Source of the DNA: Streptomyces sp. NBC_01264
Lineage (GTDB): Bacteria > Actinomycetota > Actinomycetes > Streptomycetales > Streptomycetaceae
NCBI RefSeq assembly: GCF_026340675.1
Contig: NZ_JAPEOX010000001.1
Location: 2,914,001-2,978,000 of the forward strand
Direction of reading: 5' to 3'
DNA: 64,000 bases
The translations under genes were made by a program, and so were the position numbers. This document shows, piece after piece, positions 54,725 to 63,859 of the stretch (position 1 is its first letter; the number at the start of each line of letters is the position of its first letter). The notes under the pieces were generated by a model. It had not been told where the DNA came from, searched no databases, and worked only from the letters and a program-made list of their open reading frames with translations.

Positions 54725-54857
54725 CCCTCAAACGCCGGGCGGGCTGGATTGCCCGCAGGGCAACTCCAGCCCCGCCGGCGTTTGAGGCGCGGGGTCTGGG
54801 GCGGAGCCCCAGGGAACGGGCGAAGGGCGGGTAGGGGACAGCCCCCGCAGGGCCCCG
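54725..54857. repeat. Composite inverted repeat, copy D
   Basis: In the 352-base gap between convergent ileS and divIVA. The central hairpin at 54726-54786 pairs CCTCAAACGCCGG(G)CGGGC with the half ending CCGGCGTTTGAGG around a 16-base loop. Then come GGGGTCTGGGGCGGAGCCCC and the 28-base core GGGAACGGGCGAAGGGCGGG... at 54812-54839, ending CCCCGCAGGGC. The left part of the gap (54593-54720) carries a diverged inverted core (CGTTTCCCGGGCTCCGCCCG) and a G-run hairpin. Confidence 0.9.
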
Positions 54858-54944
54858 TACCGCCCCTGGTACGCAAACGGGCCGGGCCCGGTGCCCCCGA
54901 AGGGGAACCGGGCCCGGCCCGAACCGTCTGCCGACGGCTACCGC

Positions 54945-56210
54945 TTAGTTGTCGTCCTCGTCGATCAGGAAGCCCCGCATGGGAGACGGCGCCTGCTGCA
55001 TCGGCTGCGGACCAGCCGGCCGCACCGGAGCCATCGGCTGCGTCATCGCCGGGGACATCTGCTGCTGACCGCCACCGTAGGAGGGGGCCATCGGCGACGG
55101 ACCACCCATCGGGGAGGGGCCACCGCCCATGGACGGACCGCCCATGGAGTGCATCGCACCGGCCGGAGCCATCGACGGGGTCGGCGACGGCGGCAGCGCG
55201 GGACCGGCGGGGTTCCGCGGCGGAGCCAGCGAGTCGTCGGCCTGCGTCTCCAGCTGGCGCAGCTGCGACTCCAGGTAGGACTTCAGACGGGTGCGGTACT
55301 CACGCTCGAAGCCCCGCAGGTCCTCGACCTTGCGCTCCAGCGTGGCGCGGGCGGACTCCAGGGAGCCCATCGCGACGCGGTGCTTCTCCTGCGCGTCCCG
55401 CTCCAGCGCGTCGGCCTTGGCGCGGGCGTCCCGCTCCAGACCCTCGGCGCGCGACCGGGCCTCTCCGACGATCTTGTTGGCCTCGGAGCGGGCCTCCGCG
55501 ATCGCCTGGTCGGCGGTCTGCTGCGCGAGCGACAGGACGCGGGCGGCGCTGTCGCCACCGGGACCCTGCTGCGGGAGCTGCTGCGGCTGCTGGTGCATCT
55601 GCTGCCCCATGGGTTGCATCTGCTGGCCCATCGGCTGCATCTGCTGGCCCATGGGCTGGCCCATCTGCTGGCCGAGCGGGTTCTGGCCACCCATGGACTG
55701 CTGCTGCATCGGGTTGCCCATCGGGCCGGGACCCTGCTGGCCCATGCCCTGCTGGCCCATGCCCTGCTGCCCCATGCCCTGCTGGCCCATCTGCTGCTGC
55801 CCACCCATGGTGTGCTGCTGCATCGGGTTGCCCATCGGGCCGGGACCCTGCTGACCGTGCCCACCGGGGCCGGCCGGAAGCTGGGGCGGGCCACCCTGGA
55901 GCTGCGGCGGACCCATCTGGGGCTGCTGCTGCGGGGGGCCGGATATGGCCGCGGGCACGGGGGCGCCGGGGCCACGCTGGCCTCCGCCGTCCTGGGGGTC
56001 CGGCTTGCGCATGCCCTGCTGCTGGTTCTGCGCGGCGGCACGCGTGGCGGCCGCCAGCTTGGCGCGCAGGTCCTCGTTCTCTCGCAGCAGTCGCGTCAGT
56101 TCGGACTCGACCTCGTCGAGGAAGGCGTCGACCTCGTCCTCGTCATAGCCCTCTCGCAGGCGGACGGTCGTGAACTGCTTGTTCCGCACGTCCTCGGGAG
56201 TCAGCGGCAT
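54945..56210 (-). CDS. divIVA: DivIVA/Wag31 polar growth determinant
   Basis: 421 residues. The N-terminal lipid-binding coiled coil is MPLTPEDVRNKQFTTVRLRE GYDEDEVDAFLDEVESELTR. A long Gln/Gly/Pro/Met-rich insert (residues about 65-215, with MGQQG repeats) is typical of Streptomyces. The second coiled coil (AARVLSLAQQTADQAIAEAR, then to about residue 330) oligomerises. The C-terminus is Pro/Met/Ser-rich and ends RGFLIDEDDN. It marks hyphal tips and recruits wall synthesis and polarity factors; it is essential in this genus. It is the first gene of the division region on this side. Confidence 0.96.
   Translation of the reverse strand: MPLTPEDVRNKQFTTVRLREGYDEDEVDAFLDEVESELTRLLRENEDLRAKLAAATRAAAQNQQQGMRKPDPQDGGGQRGPGAPVPAAISGPPQQQPQMGPPQLQGGPPQLPAGPGGHGQQGPGPMGNPMQQHTMGGQQQMGQQGMGQQGMGQQGMGQQGPGPMGNPMQQQSMGGQNPLGQQMGQPMGQQMQPMGQQMQPMGQQMHQQPQQLPQQGPGGDSAARVLSLAQQTADQAIAEARSEANKIVGEARSRAEGLERDARAKADALERDAQEKHRVAMGSLESARATLERKVEDLRGFEREYRTRLKSYLESQLRQLETQADDSLAPPRNPAGPALPPSPTPSMAPAGAMHSMGGPSMGGGPSPMGGPSPMAPSYGGGQQQMSPAMTQPMAPVRPAGPQPMQQAPSPMRGFLIDEDDN
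55605..55850. repeat. Repeat block inside divIVA
   Basis: Four 15-base units, CCCTGCTGGCCCATG (one with CCC for GCC), lie around 55733-55793. They are flanked by two near-identical segments encoding GPGPMGNPMQQ and by 21-base CTGCTGGCCCAT-type units at 55610-55675. These give the Gln/Met-rich linker and are prone to copy-number change. Confidence 0.85.
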
Positions 56211-56292
56211 GTCTTCTTCACCTCTACGTAGTCGTCGGCAGTCGGCAGGACCGTATCGGGACTGTCCCCGCGCCTGCGGGGAAGCTCATCGT

Positions 56293-56589
56293 TCACACGC
56301 TTCTCGCAGCGGTGCTCACGAAACTGATGAGGATGTAAACGATGATCATCAGAACGAAGAAGGACAGGTCGAGTGCCACGCCCCCGAGACGCAACGGCGG
56401 GATGAGCCGCCGAAGGAGCTTGAGCGGTGGATCGGTGACAGTGTAGGTGGCCTCCAGAACGACCACCATCGCCTTGCCGGGTGTCCATGAGCGTGCGAAC
56501 TGGAACACGTAGTCCATGACCAGTCGGAAGATCAGCACGATGAGGAAGCACATCAGCGCGATGTAAACCACTTGCAGTGCTACGCCCAT
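56293..56589 (-). CDS. YggT family membrane protein
   Basis: 98 residues with two hydrophobic helices, VVYIALMCFLIVLIFRLVMD and VALDLSFFVLMIIVYILISF, and a loop with TDPPLKLLRRLIPPLRLGG, the YggT signature. The ATG at 56589 fits. It is conserved next to sepF and divIVA in actinobacteria and cyanobacteria and linked to division or osmotic functions; the exact role is unproven. Confidence 0.92.
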   Translation of the reverse strand: MGVALQVVYIALMCFLIVLIFRLVMDYVFQFARSWTPGKAMVVVLEATYTVTDPPLKLLRRLIPPLRLGGVALDLSFFVLMIIVYILISFVSTAARSV

Positions 56590-56649
56590 CCCGCGCTTCC
56601 CTCTCCCCTGCTTCCGCCCTGTACCCGGTCCCGTATCTGACGGATCGGT

Positions 56650-57270
56650 CTAGCTTTGGTTGAAGAACCCGCCCTCCGCGATGCGGGCCTTGTCCTCCGC
56701 CGTGACATCGACGTTAGCAGGAGACAGCAGGAACACCTTCTGTGTCACGCGTTCAATGCTGCCGTGCAGACCGAAGACCAGGCCCGCGGCGAAGTCGACA
56801 AGGCGCTTCGCGTCTGTGTCGTCCATCTCCGTGAGATTCATGATCACCGGAGTGCCCTCACGGAAGTGTTCCCCGATGGTACGGGCCTCGTTGTAGGTCC
56901 GGGGGTGCAGCGTCGTGATGCGGTACGGCTCCCGCTCGGAGACGACCTTGGGCATGATCACGGGGGCGTTCTTCTCCATATTCGAGCGGTCGGGTGTGAT
57001 GGACGCCACGGGGGCGATTCGCGCGGGACGTCCGTTTTCAACCGGCATTGGGAGGGGTTCTCTTGGTGCCGGAGGCTGGGCAACTCGTACCGGTTCGTCC
57101 GATACAGGCGTTTGATGCGAAACGGGTGGCTGTCGGCGGTCCCGCTCGCGCGACCGCTCCGGCTCCGGCTCGGGTTCGAACTCGTCGTCGGGGTCGTACC
57201 CCGGGTTGTCGTACCGGTCGTCCTCCACGAGGCCGAGGTAGACCGCCATCTTGCGCATCGCGCCGGCCAT
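56650..57270 (-). CDS. sepF: SepF cell-division protein
   Basis: 206 residues. The N-terminal amphipathic membrane-binding helix is [21 protein letters not shown] charged, disordered linker contains [18 protein letters not shown]. The C-terminal SepF core includes [40 protein letters not shown] and [20 protein letters not shown]. It ties FtsZ filaments to the membrane in bacteria lacking FtsA, as here. GAGGA lies upstream of the ATG at 57270. Confidence 0.95.
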   Translation of the reverse strand: MAGAMRKMAVYLGLVEDDRYDNPGYDPDDEFEPEPEPERSRERDRRQPPVSHQTPVSDEPVRVAQPPAPREPLPMPVENGRPARIAPVASITPDRSNMEKNAPVIMPKVVSEREPYRITTLHPRTYNEARTIGEHFREGTPVIMNLTEMDDTDAKRLVDFAAGLVFGLHGSIERVTQKVFLLSPANVDVTAEDKARIAEGGFFNQS

Positions 57271-57421
57271 TCTCTGAGTCCTCCGCTCTGTGGTGGATCG
57301 CCCTGTCGCAGGTGTCTCGCCGTGTCACGAATGTCACCAACTGCCCGCGATCCACGTGGCCTGTCCGCTCATCAGCGGAAATGACCATATTTTCTGCTGT
57401 GGTCCGACTTTCTTCGCGACG

Positions 57422-58141
57422 TTACCCGAGCCGGGGTCTCGCGCCGAGTACCGCAGTGCCGACGCGTACATGTGTCGCACCGGCCGCAACGGCCTGTTCC
57501 AGGTCTGCGCTCATCCCGGCCGAGACCATCGTGGCAGCCGGATGGTCCGCGCGCAGGCGGGATGACAATTCCACCAGCCGCTCGAAGGCCGCTTGTTCGC
57601 GTCCCGCGTACAGCCCGGCCAGCGGAGCGACCGTCATGAGCCCGTCGATGCGCAGTCCGGGAGCCGCCGCCACGAGGTCCGCCAACTCGGCGAGCTGCTC
57701 GGGCGCCGCGCCGCCGCGGGCCCCCCGCTCGCCCGACTCGGCGTCGAGGGCGATCTGCACCAGGCAGCCCAGTTCCCGCCCGGCGCCCTCCGCGGCCGCC
57801 GAGAGGGCCGTCACGAGCTTGGGGCGGTCGACGGACTGCACGAGGTGCGCGTATCCCGCCACCGAACGGACTTTGTTCGTCTGCAACTGGCCCACGAAGT
57901 GCCAGGTGAGGGGCAGATCCGCACAGGCCTCGGCCTTGGGGGCCGCGTCCTGGTCCCGGTTTTCCGCCACGTGACGGACACCCAGGTCCGCCAGCAGTCG
58001 TACGTCGCTCGCCGGGTAGGTCTTGGTGACCACGATGAGGGTCACCTCTTCCCGCTTGCGCCCGGCGGCCGCGCAGGCGACCCCGATCCGCTCCTCCACC
58101 CGCGCGAGGTTCTCGGCGAGCTCGGACTTACGATCCGTCAT
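57422..58141 (-). CDS. yggS: PLP homeostasis protein, YggS/PROSC family
   Basis: 239 residues. TIM-barrel PLP-binding protein: TLIVVTKTYPASDVRLLADL with the PLP-binding Lys; HVAENRDQDAAPKAEA; LTWHFVGQLQTNKVRSVAGY; VSAGMSADLEQAVAAGATHV RVGTAVLG. It buffers PLP supply rather than acting as a known enzyme. The ATG at 58141 is three bases after the pgeF stop, part of the division cluster transcript. Confidence 0.94.
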   Translation of the reverse strand: MTDRKSELAENLARVEERIGVACAAAGRKREEVTLIVVTKTYPASDVRLLADLGVRHVAENRDQDAAPKAEACADLPLTWHFVGQLQTNKVRSVAGYAHLVQSVDRPKLVTALSAAAEGAGRELGCLVQIALDAESGERGARGGAAPEQLAELADLVAAAPGLRIDGLMTVAPLAGLYAGREQAAFERLVELSSRLRADHPAATMVSAGMSADLEQAVAAGATHVRVGTAVLGARPRLG

Positions 58142-58144
58142 TCT

Positions 58145-58876
58145 TCAGTCCAACCAGACATATCCGGCAAGCCGCCCGGTCATCCGGTCGCGGCGGTACG
58201 AGAAGTGGTCCCGCGACTCCAGTGTGCAGACCGGGGAGCGGCCGAGGTCGGCCAACCCCGCCTCCGCGAGCTGCGCGTGCACCCCGGCCACCACGTCGAC
58301 GGCCGGTGTGCCCCAGCTCGTCTCGGCGTACGCGGCCGGCACCACCTCGGCGACCGCCGCCCGCATCTCGGCGGGGACTTCGTAGCACCGCCCGCACACC
58401 GCCGGTCCGGTACGGGCCACCATGTGCGCGGGGTCGGCCCCGAGCGAGACCATCGCCTCGACGGCGGCGCCCACGACTCCGGCCACCAGCCCGGGCCGCC
58501 CGGCGTGGGCGGCTCCGGCGATGCCGGCGACGGGGTCGGCCAGCAGGACGGGCGTGCAGTCGGCGGTGAGGACCGCGAGGGCGAGTCCCCGACGGGCGGT
58601 CACCACCGCGTCCACATCGGGGACCGGCCGGTCCGGCCCCCAGGGGCCGTCGACCACGGCCACGTCCCGCCCGTGCACCTGGTTCATCCAGACGACCAGA
58701 TCCGGTGCGATGCCCAGCGCCTTCGCCGCGGCGGCCCGGTTCGCACGAACGGCGGCCGGGTCGTCTCCGACCGCGCCGCCGAGATTGAGCTCCTCGTACG
58801 GAACGGCGCTCACCCCGCCCCACCGGTCGGTGAAGGCGAAGTGGGCGCCGCTCTCGCTGTACTGCTCCAGGGTCAC
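58145..58876 (-). CDS. pgeF: Peptidoglycan editing factor PgeF (YfiH, laccase-domain family)
   Basis: 243 residues. Conserved metal motifs: [57 protein letters not shown]; and [20 protein letters not shown]. The C-terminus reads [20 protein letters not shown]. Family members act on L-Ser-containing UDP-MurNAc or on purine nucleosides; the cytoplasmic role here is inferred. The GTG at 58876 overlaps the ftsZ stop by four bases. Confidence 0.92.
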   Translation of the reverse strand: MTLEQYSESGAHFAFTDRWGGVSAVPYEELNLGGAVGDDPAAVRANRAAAAKALGIAPDLVVWMNQVHGRDVAVVDGPWGPDRPVPDVDAVVTARRGLALAVLTADCTPVLLADPVAGIAGAAHAGRPGLVAGVVGAAVEAMVSLGADPAHMVARTGPAVCGRCYEVPAEMRAAVAEVVPAAYAETSWGTPAVDVVAGVHAQLAEAGLADLGRSPVCTLESRDHFSYRRDRMTGRLAGYVWLD

Positions 58877-60072
58877 TTCAAGAAGTCCGGGACGTCCAGT
58901 TCCTCGGCCGGGCTGTCCTGGTACGGCCGGGCCGTCGGGACCTGCGGGGCCGGAGCCTCGGCGACCGGGACCGGCTCGCTGCGGACCGGCTCCTCGCGCG
59001 GGGTGACCGAGCCGAGTCCGCCGAAGGCCGGGCGGGCCGGCTCGGCGGCGCGGACCGGAGCCGGGGCCGGCTCCTCGCGCTTGGTGGAGGCCGCGCCGAT
59101 GACGTTGTCGCGGCGGGCCGGGGGCTGTCCGCCGTCGAACCCGGCCGCGATGACGGTGACCCGTACCTCGTCGCCGAGCGCGTCGTCGATGACGGCTCCG
59201 AAGATGATGTTCGCCTCGGGGTGCGCGGCCTCGCTCACCAGCTGCGCGGCCTCGTTGATCTCGAAGAGACCGAGGTCCGAGCCACCGGAGATGGAGAGCA
59301 GCACGCCGCGGGCGCCGTCGATGGACGCCTCGAGGAGCGGCGAGGAGATCGCCATCTCGGCGGCGGCCACCGCGCGGTCGTCGCCGCGGGCCGAGCCGAT
59401 GCCCATCAGCGCCGAGCCCGCCTCGGACATCACGGACTTGACGTCCGCGAAGTCGAGGTTGATCAGACCCGGGGTGGTGATGAGGTCGGTGATGCCCTGG
59501 ACGCCGGACAGCAGGACCTGGTCGGCCGACTTGAAGGCGTCGAGCACGCTGACCTGGCGGTCCGAGATGGACAGCAGGCGGTCGTTGGGGATGACGATGA
59601 GGGTGTCGACCTGCTCGCGGAGCTGGGCGATGCCGTCCTCGGCCTGGTTCGCGCGGCGCCGACCCTCGAAGGTGAAGGGTCGGGTGACCACACCGATCGT
59701 CAGGGCGCCCAGCGAGCGCGCGATGTTGGCGACGACGGGTGCGCCACCGGTTCCGGTGCCACCGCCCTCACCGGCGGTGACGAAGACCATGTCGGCCCCC
59801 TTGAGGACCTCCTCGATCTCCTCGCGGTGGTCCTCTGCCGCCTTGCGACCGACATCCGGGTTGGCGCCTGCGCCGAGTCCCCGGGTCAGTTCGCGGCCGA
59901 CGTCGAGCTTGACGTCGGCGTCGCTCATCAACAGCGCCTGGGCGTCTGTGTTGATGGCGATGAACTCGACGCCCTTGAGACCGACCTCGATCATTCGGTT
60001 GATGGCATTGACACCACCGCCGCCGACACCGATGACCTTGATGACTGCGAGGTAGTTCTGCGGTGCTGCCAC
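58873..60072 (-). CDS. ftsZ: Cell division protein FtsZ
   Basis: 399 residues. GTPase domain: [20 protein letters not shown]; the tubulin signature [20 protein letters not shown]; the T7 loop [20 protein letters not shown]. The disordered Pro/Ala/Glu linker begins near residue 320, and the C-terminal peptide [10 protein letters not shown] binds SepF and other partners. It forms the ladders of Z-rings in sporulating hyphae. The 280-base region before the gene carries several inverted repeats and GACAC motifs. Confidence 0.98.
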   Translation of the reverse strand: MAAPQNYLAVIKVIGVGGGGVNAINRMIEVGLKGVEFIAINTDAQALLMSDADVKLDVGRELTRGLGAGANPDVGRKAAEDHREEIEEVLKGADMVFVTAGEGGGTGTGGAPVVANIARSLGALTIGVVTRPFTFEGRRRANQAEDGIAQLREQVDTLIVIPNDRLLSISDRQVSVLDAFKSADQVLLSGVQGITDLITTPGLINLDFADVKSVMSEAGSALMGIGSARGDDRAVAAAEMAISSPLLEASIDGARGVLLSISGGSDLGLFEINEAAQLVSEAAHPEANIIFGAVIDDALGDEVRVTVIAAGFDGGQPPARRDNVIGAASTKREEPAPAPVRAAEPARPAFGGLGSVTPREEPVRSEPVPVAEAPAPQVPTARPYQDSPAEELDVPDFLK

Positions 60073-60352
60073 GTCGAAGGCCTCTCGCCTCGAGTTACGT
60101 GTCGTTCGCCTCGCGGGCCTGCGGTGCGACGACTGATGCCGAAATTGGGACGGTTCGTACGCGCCGACCCGAACCCTAACCCTGAAGTTTAGGGTTATGA
60201 GTGTGTCTGTTCCTTGGACTCTTCCGAACAGGACACTAAGTCGACAAGTAGCGCGTGTTCAACGAACACGCCGAACCTCCCGTTTTTCTTTTCACCCTAT
60301 GTGATCACCCGTATCGGTGGCCAACCAGGGTGCGACGCTGTTCGACCGGACG
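60073..60352 (-). promoter_or_regulatory. ftsQ-ftsZ intergenic control region
   Basis: 280 bases, more AT-rich than surroundings. Features: overlapping hairpins TAACCCT/AGGGTTA (60177-60197) and AACCCTAA/TTAGGGTT (60172-60196); a perfect palindrome GCGTGTTC-AAC-GAACACGC (60253-60271); and the WhiA-type motif GACAC at 60232-60236 plus its complement GTGTC at 60203-60207. In streptomycetes ftsZ has several promoters here, one developmental. Confidence 0.65.
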
Positions 60353-61225
60353 TCAACTACCGGACACCGCCGGGGCGGTGGGGACGCTCACGTCGAATCG
60401 GTCAGCCTTGGGCGAGGCCTTCAGGAGCGCCGTCAGCGCGCGGCCCTTCGCCTCGCCCTGTTCGCCGCTCCCCCAGACCACCGACCGGCCGCCGCTCAAC
60501 TCCAGTACCACCGAGTCGTAGGACCTGACCTTGACCTGCAGGGTCTCCTTGCGGACGGATTCCGGGAGGACTCCGGCGATGTGGACGGCCTCGCGCAGCA
60601 GCCGCTCCTCGTCGAAACGGCGGCCGCTCGGAGACTGCTTGGAGCTCAGTTCGAGGAGCGGAACACCTGCCGGAGCCTGTCCGACCGTGTCGAATCGCAC
60701 ACCGGAAGCGTCCACTTCCACGAACTGCGCGCCCTTCTTGATGAGCAGAACGGGTTTGCGTTCCGTCACCTTCAAACCGATTCCGTGCGGCCAGGCCCGC
60801 ACCACATCGACCGAATCGATACGGGGCAGGCGACCGCGGAGCCGGGCTTCGATCTCGTCGGTGTCCACGGACGCCAGGGGGGACCCGACGGGAACGGCCG
60901 CCGCCGCCAGCACCTGCTCCCGGGTCAGGACCTCGGTGCCGGCGGCGGTGACCTTCTCGACCCGGAGCCAGGAGGAGCCGTAGAGCACCCAGGTGCAGCC
61001 GACGGCCAGGAGCAGCACGAGGAGTACGCCGGCGACCACGAGGGGCCCCCGGCGCAGCCCTCCCGGGAGCCCGCCGGGGCGCGGCCCGCGGGGTCCCCCG
61101 GGGCCGGAGCCCTTGGGCGGCTTCGGCGGCTTGGGGGCCTTCGGGGTCCCCAGCCGCCCGAGGGGGCCGGAGCCCTTCCCCGCGGCTCCGGGGCCGCCAC
61201 GCTGCGCGGTGCTCGCTCCGGCCAC
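60353..61225 (-). CDS. ftsQ: Cell division protein FtsQ
   Basis: 290 residues. A Lys/Pro/Gly-rich cytoplasmic tail precedes one helix, LVVAGVLLVLLLAVGCTWVL. The POTRA domain is WLRVEKVTAAGTEVLTREQV, then PVGSPLASVDTDEIEARLRG and VVRAWPHGIGLKVTERKPVL. The FtsQ/DivIB C-terminal domain includes AVHIAGVLPESVRKETLQV. The GTG at 61225 has GGAGG upstream. It bridges the cytoplasmic and periplasmic parts of the divisome. Confidence 0.95.
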   Translation of the reverse strand: MAGASTAQRGGPGAAGKGSGPLGRLGTPKAPKPPKPPKGSGPGGPRGPRPGGLPGGLRRGPLVVAGVLLVLLLAVGCTWVLYGSSWLRVEKVTAAGTEVLTREQVLAAAAVPVGSPLASVDTDEIEARLRGRLPRIDSVDVVRAWPHGIGLKVTERKPVLLIKKGAQFVEVDASGVRFDTVGQAPAGVPLLELSSKQSPSGRRFDEERLLREAVHIAGVLPESVRKETLQVKVRSYDSVVLELSGGRSVVWGSGEQGEAKGRALTALLKASPKADRFDVSVPTAPAVSGS

Positions 61226-61256
61226 TCCTGTGCCTCCTGCGTCGGTGCTTCCCGCG

Positions 61257-62351
61257 TCAGCGGGCTCTGTTGGCTGCGATCGCCTCGTACACCATGCCGA
61301 CGAGCAGTTCGTCGGCGTCCCGCCGGCCGAACTCGGCGGCGGCGCGGGACATCTCGTACAGGCGGTGCGGGTCGGCGAGCACCGGGAGGACCTGGCTGAG
61401 CACCCACTGGGGCGTCAGTTCCGCGTCGTCCACGAGCAGGCCGCCGCCGGCCTTGACCACCGACTGGGCGTTGAGCCGCTGTTCGCCGTTGCCGATCGGC
61501 AGCGGGACGTAGGCGGCGGGCAGCCCGACGGCGGACAGTTCGGCGACGGTCATCGCGCCCGCGCGGCAGAGCATCATGTCGGCGGCGGCGTACGCGAGAT
61601 CCATCCGGTCCACATACGGTACCGGCACATAAGGCGGCATCCCGGGCATGTTGTCGACACGCGGCAGTTCGTTCTTCGGGCCGACCGCGTGCAGGATCTG
61701 GACCCCGGAGCGCTGGAGGGTCGGCGCGACCTGCTCGATCACCTCGTTGAGGCGCCGGGCGCCCTGCGAGCCGCCGGAGACCAGCAGCGTCGGCAGGTTG
61801 GGGTCCAGGCCGAAGGCGGCGCGCGCCTCCGGGCGGACCAGCGCCCGGTCGAGGGTGGAGATGGAGCGGCGCAGCGGGATGCCCACGTAGCGGGCGCCGC
61901 GCAGCTTGCTGTCGGGGGTGGAGACCGCGACGGCGAACGCGTACCGGGAGCCGATCTTGTTGGCCAGTCCGGGCCGCGCGTTGGCCTCGTGGACGATGAT
62001 CGGCACCCCGAGGCGCTTGGCCGCGAGGTAGCCGGGCAGGGCCACGTAGCCGCCGAAGCCGACGACGCAGTCGGCCTTGGTGCGGATGAGGATCTCCTCC
62101 GCCGCCTTGATGGTGCCGCGCAGCCGTCCTGGGACGGTGATCAGCTCAGGCGTGGGCCTACGGGGCAACGGGACGGCCGGGATCAGTCCCAGCTCGTAGC
62201 CGCGCTCGGGCACCAGGCGGGTTTCGAGTCCGCGTTCAGTGCCGAGGGCGGTGATGCCCACAGAAGGGTCCTGCCTGCGCAGGGCGTCCGCGAGGGCCAG
62301 CGCCGGCTCGATGTGGCCGGCGGTCCCCCCACCGGCGAGTACGACATGCAC
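61257..62351 (-). CDS. murG: UDP-GlcNAc:lipid I N-acetylglucosaminyltransferase
   Basis: 364 residues, the canonical division-cluster MurG. Acceptor-side motifs: [40 protein letters not shown] and [20 protein letters not shown]. Donor side: [60 protein letters not shown] and [20 protein letters not shown]. It makes lipid II on the inner membrane face. It lies 31 bases from ftsQ and 6 bases from ftsW. Confidence 0.97.
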   Translation of the reverse strand: MHVVLAGGGTAGHIEPALALADALRRQDPSVGITALGTERGLETRLVPERGYELGLIPAVPLPRRPTPELITVPGRLRGTIKAAEEILIRTKADCVVGFGGYVALPGYLAAKRLGVPIIVHEANARPGLANKIGSRYAFAVAVSTPDSKLRGARYVGIPLRRSISTLDRALVRPEARAAFGLDPNLPTLLVSGGSQGARRLNEVIEQVAPTLQRSGVQILHAVGPKNELPRVDNMPGMPPYVPVPYVDRMDLAYAAADMMLCRAGAMTVAELSAVGLPAAYVPLPIGNGEQRLNAQSVVKAGGGLLVDDAELTPQWVLSQVLPVLADPHRLYEMSRAAAEFGRRDADELLVGMVYEAIAANRAR

Positions 62352-62357
62352 CGAAAT

Positions 62358-63782
62358 TCACCGCTCTCCGGACGGACGCTTCTTGACGCGCCGTCTCATC
62401 GACTTCCATCTCTGCCCGGTCCGCGGCCGGCCGTTCTTGGGCCTCCGCATCGCGAGCGCCGCCCGTGCCGCCGGCTCCTCACGCGCGAAGGCGATGAGCA
62501 GTCCGACCGCGAACATGGTCGGCAGCAAGGCTGACCCACCGTAGGAGAACAGCGGGAGCGGGACCCCGGCGATCGGCAGCAGACCGAGCACCGCACCGAT
62601 GTTGATCACGGCTTGCGCCGTGATCCACGTGGTCACGCCTCCCGCGGCAAACCGTACGAAGGGATCCTCCGTGCGTCCGGCCACGCGGATACCCGCATAG
62701 CCTAGGGCCGCGAACAGGGCGAGCACCGACAGCGTCCCCGCCAGCCCCAGTTCCTCGCCGGTGATGGCGAAGATGAAGTCGGTATGGGCCTCTGGCAGTT
62801 GCCCCCATTTTTCCACACTGGCACCCAGTCCGGAACCGAACCATCCGCCCGACGCGAGGGCGTAGATTCCGTGGACGGCCTGCCAGCACAGCCCGTTTTC
62901 GGGCAGCTCGGAGACTCCGATGCACTGGAGCCGGTCCATGCGGTGCGGACTGGTCTTGATGAGCAGGGCGACGAGCACGCCCACGAAGGCCAGTACCGCC
63001 GCGAACATCCGCGTCGGGGCTCCGGCCAGCCACAACAGCCCGAAGAGGATGGCGCCGAGGATCATCGCGGTGCCCATGTCCCCGCCGAGCATGATGAGCC
63101 CGAGCAGCAGGAAGGTGACCGGGACCAGCGGGACCAGCAGGTGTTTCCACTGGCTCAGCAGGTCCTTGTCGCCCTTGCGCGCCAGCAGGTCGGCGCCCCA
63201 GAGGATCAGGGCCAGTTTGCCGAACTCACTGGGCTGCAACATGAACGGACCGCCAAGGGAGATCCAATTCTGGTTGCCGTTGATCGACACCCCTATCCCG
63301 GGGACCTGGACCAGGACCATCAGGAAGAGGGTGCCGGTGAGCACCGGATAGGACAGGGCCCGGTGGAGCTTGACGGGCATCCGGGAGGCGATCAGCAGCA
63401 GTCCGGTGCCGATCGTGGCCGCCAGGAACTGCTTCTTGAAGAAGTACGCGTCGCCCAGCCCGAGCTGGAGCGCCTTGATCATGGAGGCCGAGTAGACCAT
63501 CACGAGACCGAGCACGGTGATGAGCAGCGCGCTGCCGAAGATCAGGTAATACGCCGTGAGGGGCCGGTCCCAGGCCCGGCGCAACTGCCGTTGCGTGCGC
63601 CGCAGCCGGGTCAGCGGGCCGCCTCCGGCGGGCCGCCCGGGACGCGCCGCGGGGCGCCCCCGGCCCAGCACCCCCCGGCCGGTCCTGGGCGTCCTGGGCG
63701 CGCCGGGCTTGGCGCCCCTGCCCTCTTTGGCGGTCCTGTCCGCGGACGGCCGCCGCCCCGGCAGGACTTGCTTGGCCGGCAT
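62358..63782 (-). CDS. ftsW: SEDS peptidoglycan glycosyltransferase FtsW
   Basis: 474 residues. An unusually long basic/Pro/Gly cytoplasmic N-terminus of about 75 residues precedes the roughly ten helices. SEDS motifs: YYLIFGSALLITVLGLVMVY; INGNQNWISLGGPFMLQPSE; LIMLGGDMGTAMILGAILFG; WFGSGLGASVEKWGQLPEAH TDFIF; and PLPLFSYGGSALLPTMFAVG. It polymerises septal glycan with a class B PBP. The ATG at 63782 has GGGGAAG upstream and lies 77 bases after murD. Confidence 0.96.
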   Translation of the reverse strand: MPAKQVLPGRRPSADRTAKEGRGAKPGAPRTPRTGRGVLGRGRPAARPGRPAGGGPLTRLRRTQRQLRRAWDRPLTAYYLIFGSALLITVLGLVMVYSASMIKALQLGLGDAYFFKKQFLAATIGTGLLLIASRMPVKLHRALSYPVLTGTLFLMVLVQVPGIGVSINGNQNWISLGGPFMLQPSEFGKLALILWGADLLARKGDKDLLSQWKHLLVPLVPVTFLLLGLIMLGGDMGTAMILGAILFGLLWLAGAPTRMFAAVLAFVGVLVALLIKTSPHRMDRLQCIGVSELPENGLCWQAVHGIYALASGGWFGSGLGASVEKWGQLPEAHTDFIFAITGEELGLAGTLSVLALFAALGYAGIRVAGRTEDPFVRFAAGGVTTWITAQAVINIGAVLGLLPIAGVPLPLFSYGGSALLPTMFAVGLLIAFAREEPAARAALAMRRPKNGRPRTGQRWKSMRRRVKKRPSGER

Positions 63783-63859
63783 CTGTGATCTTCCCCTCCA
63801 ACTCGTACGGGGCGAGCTGCCGGTCGGCCGGAGGGAACCTGCCCAGGATCGAGCCGGAC

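Noticed and set aside
60172..60197. TTAGGG/CCCTAA motif before ftsZ as a telomere-like signal
   Set aside because: Streptomyces telomeres are long terminal palindromes without this hexamer. Here it is just a short hairpin in a promoter region, deep in conserved core genes.
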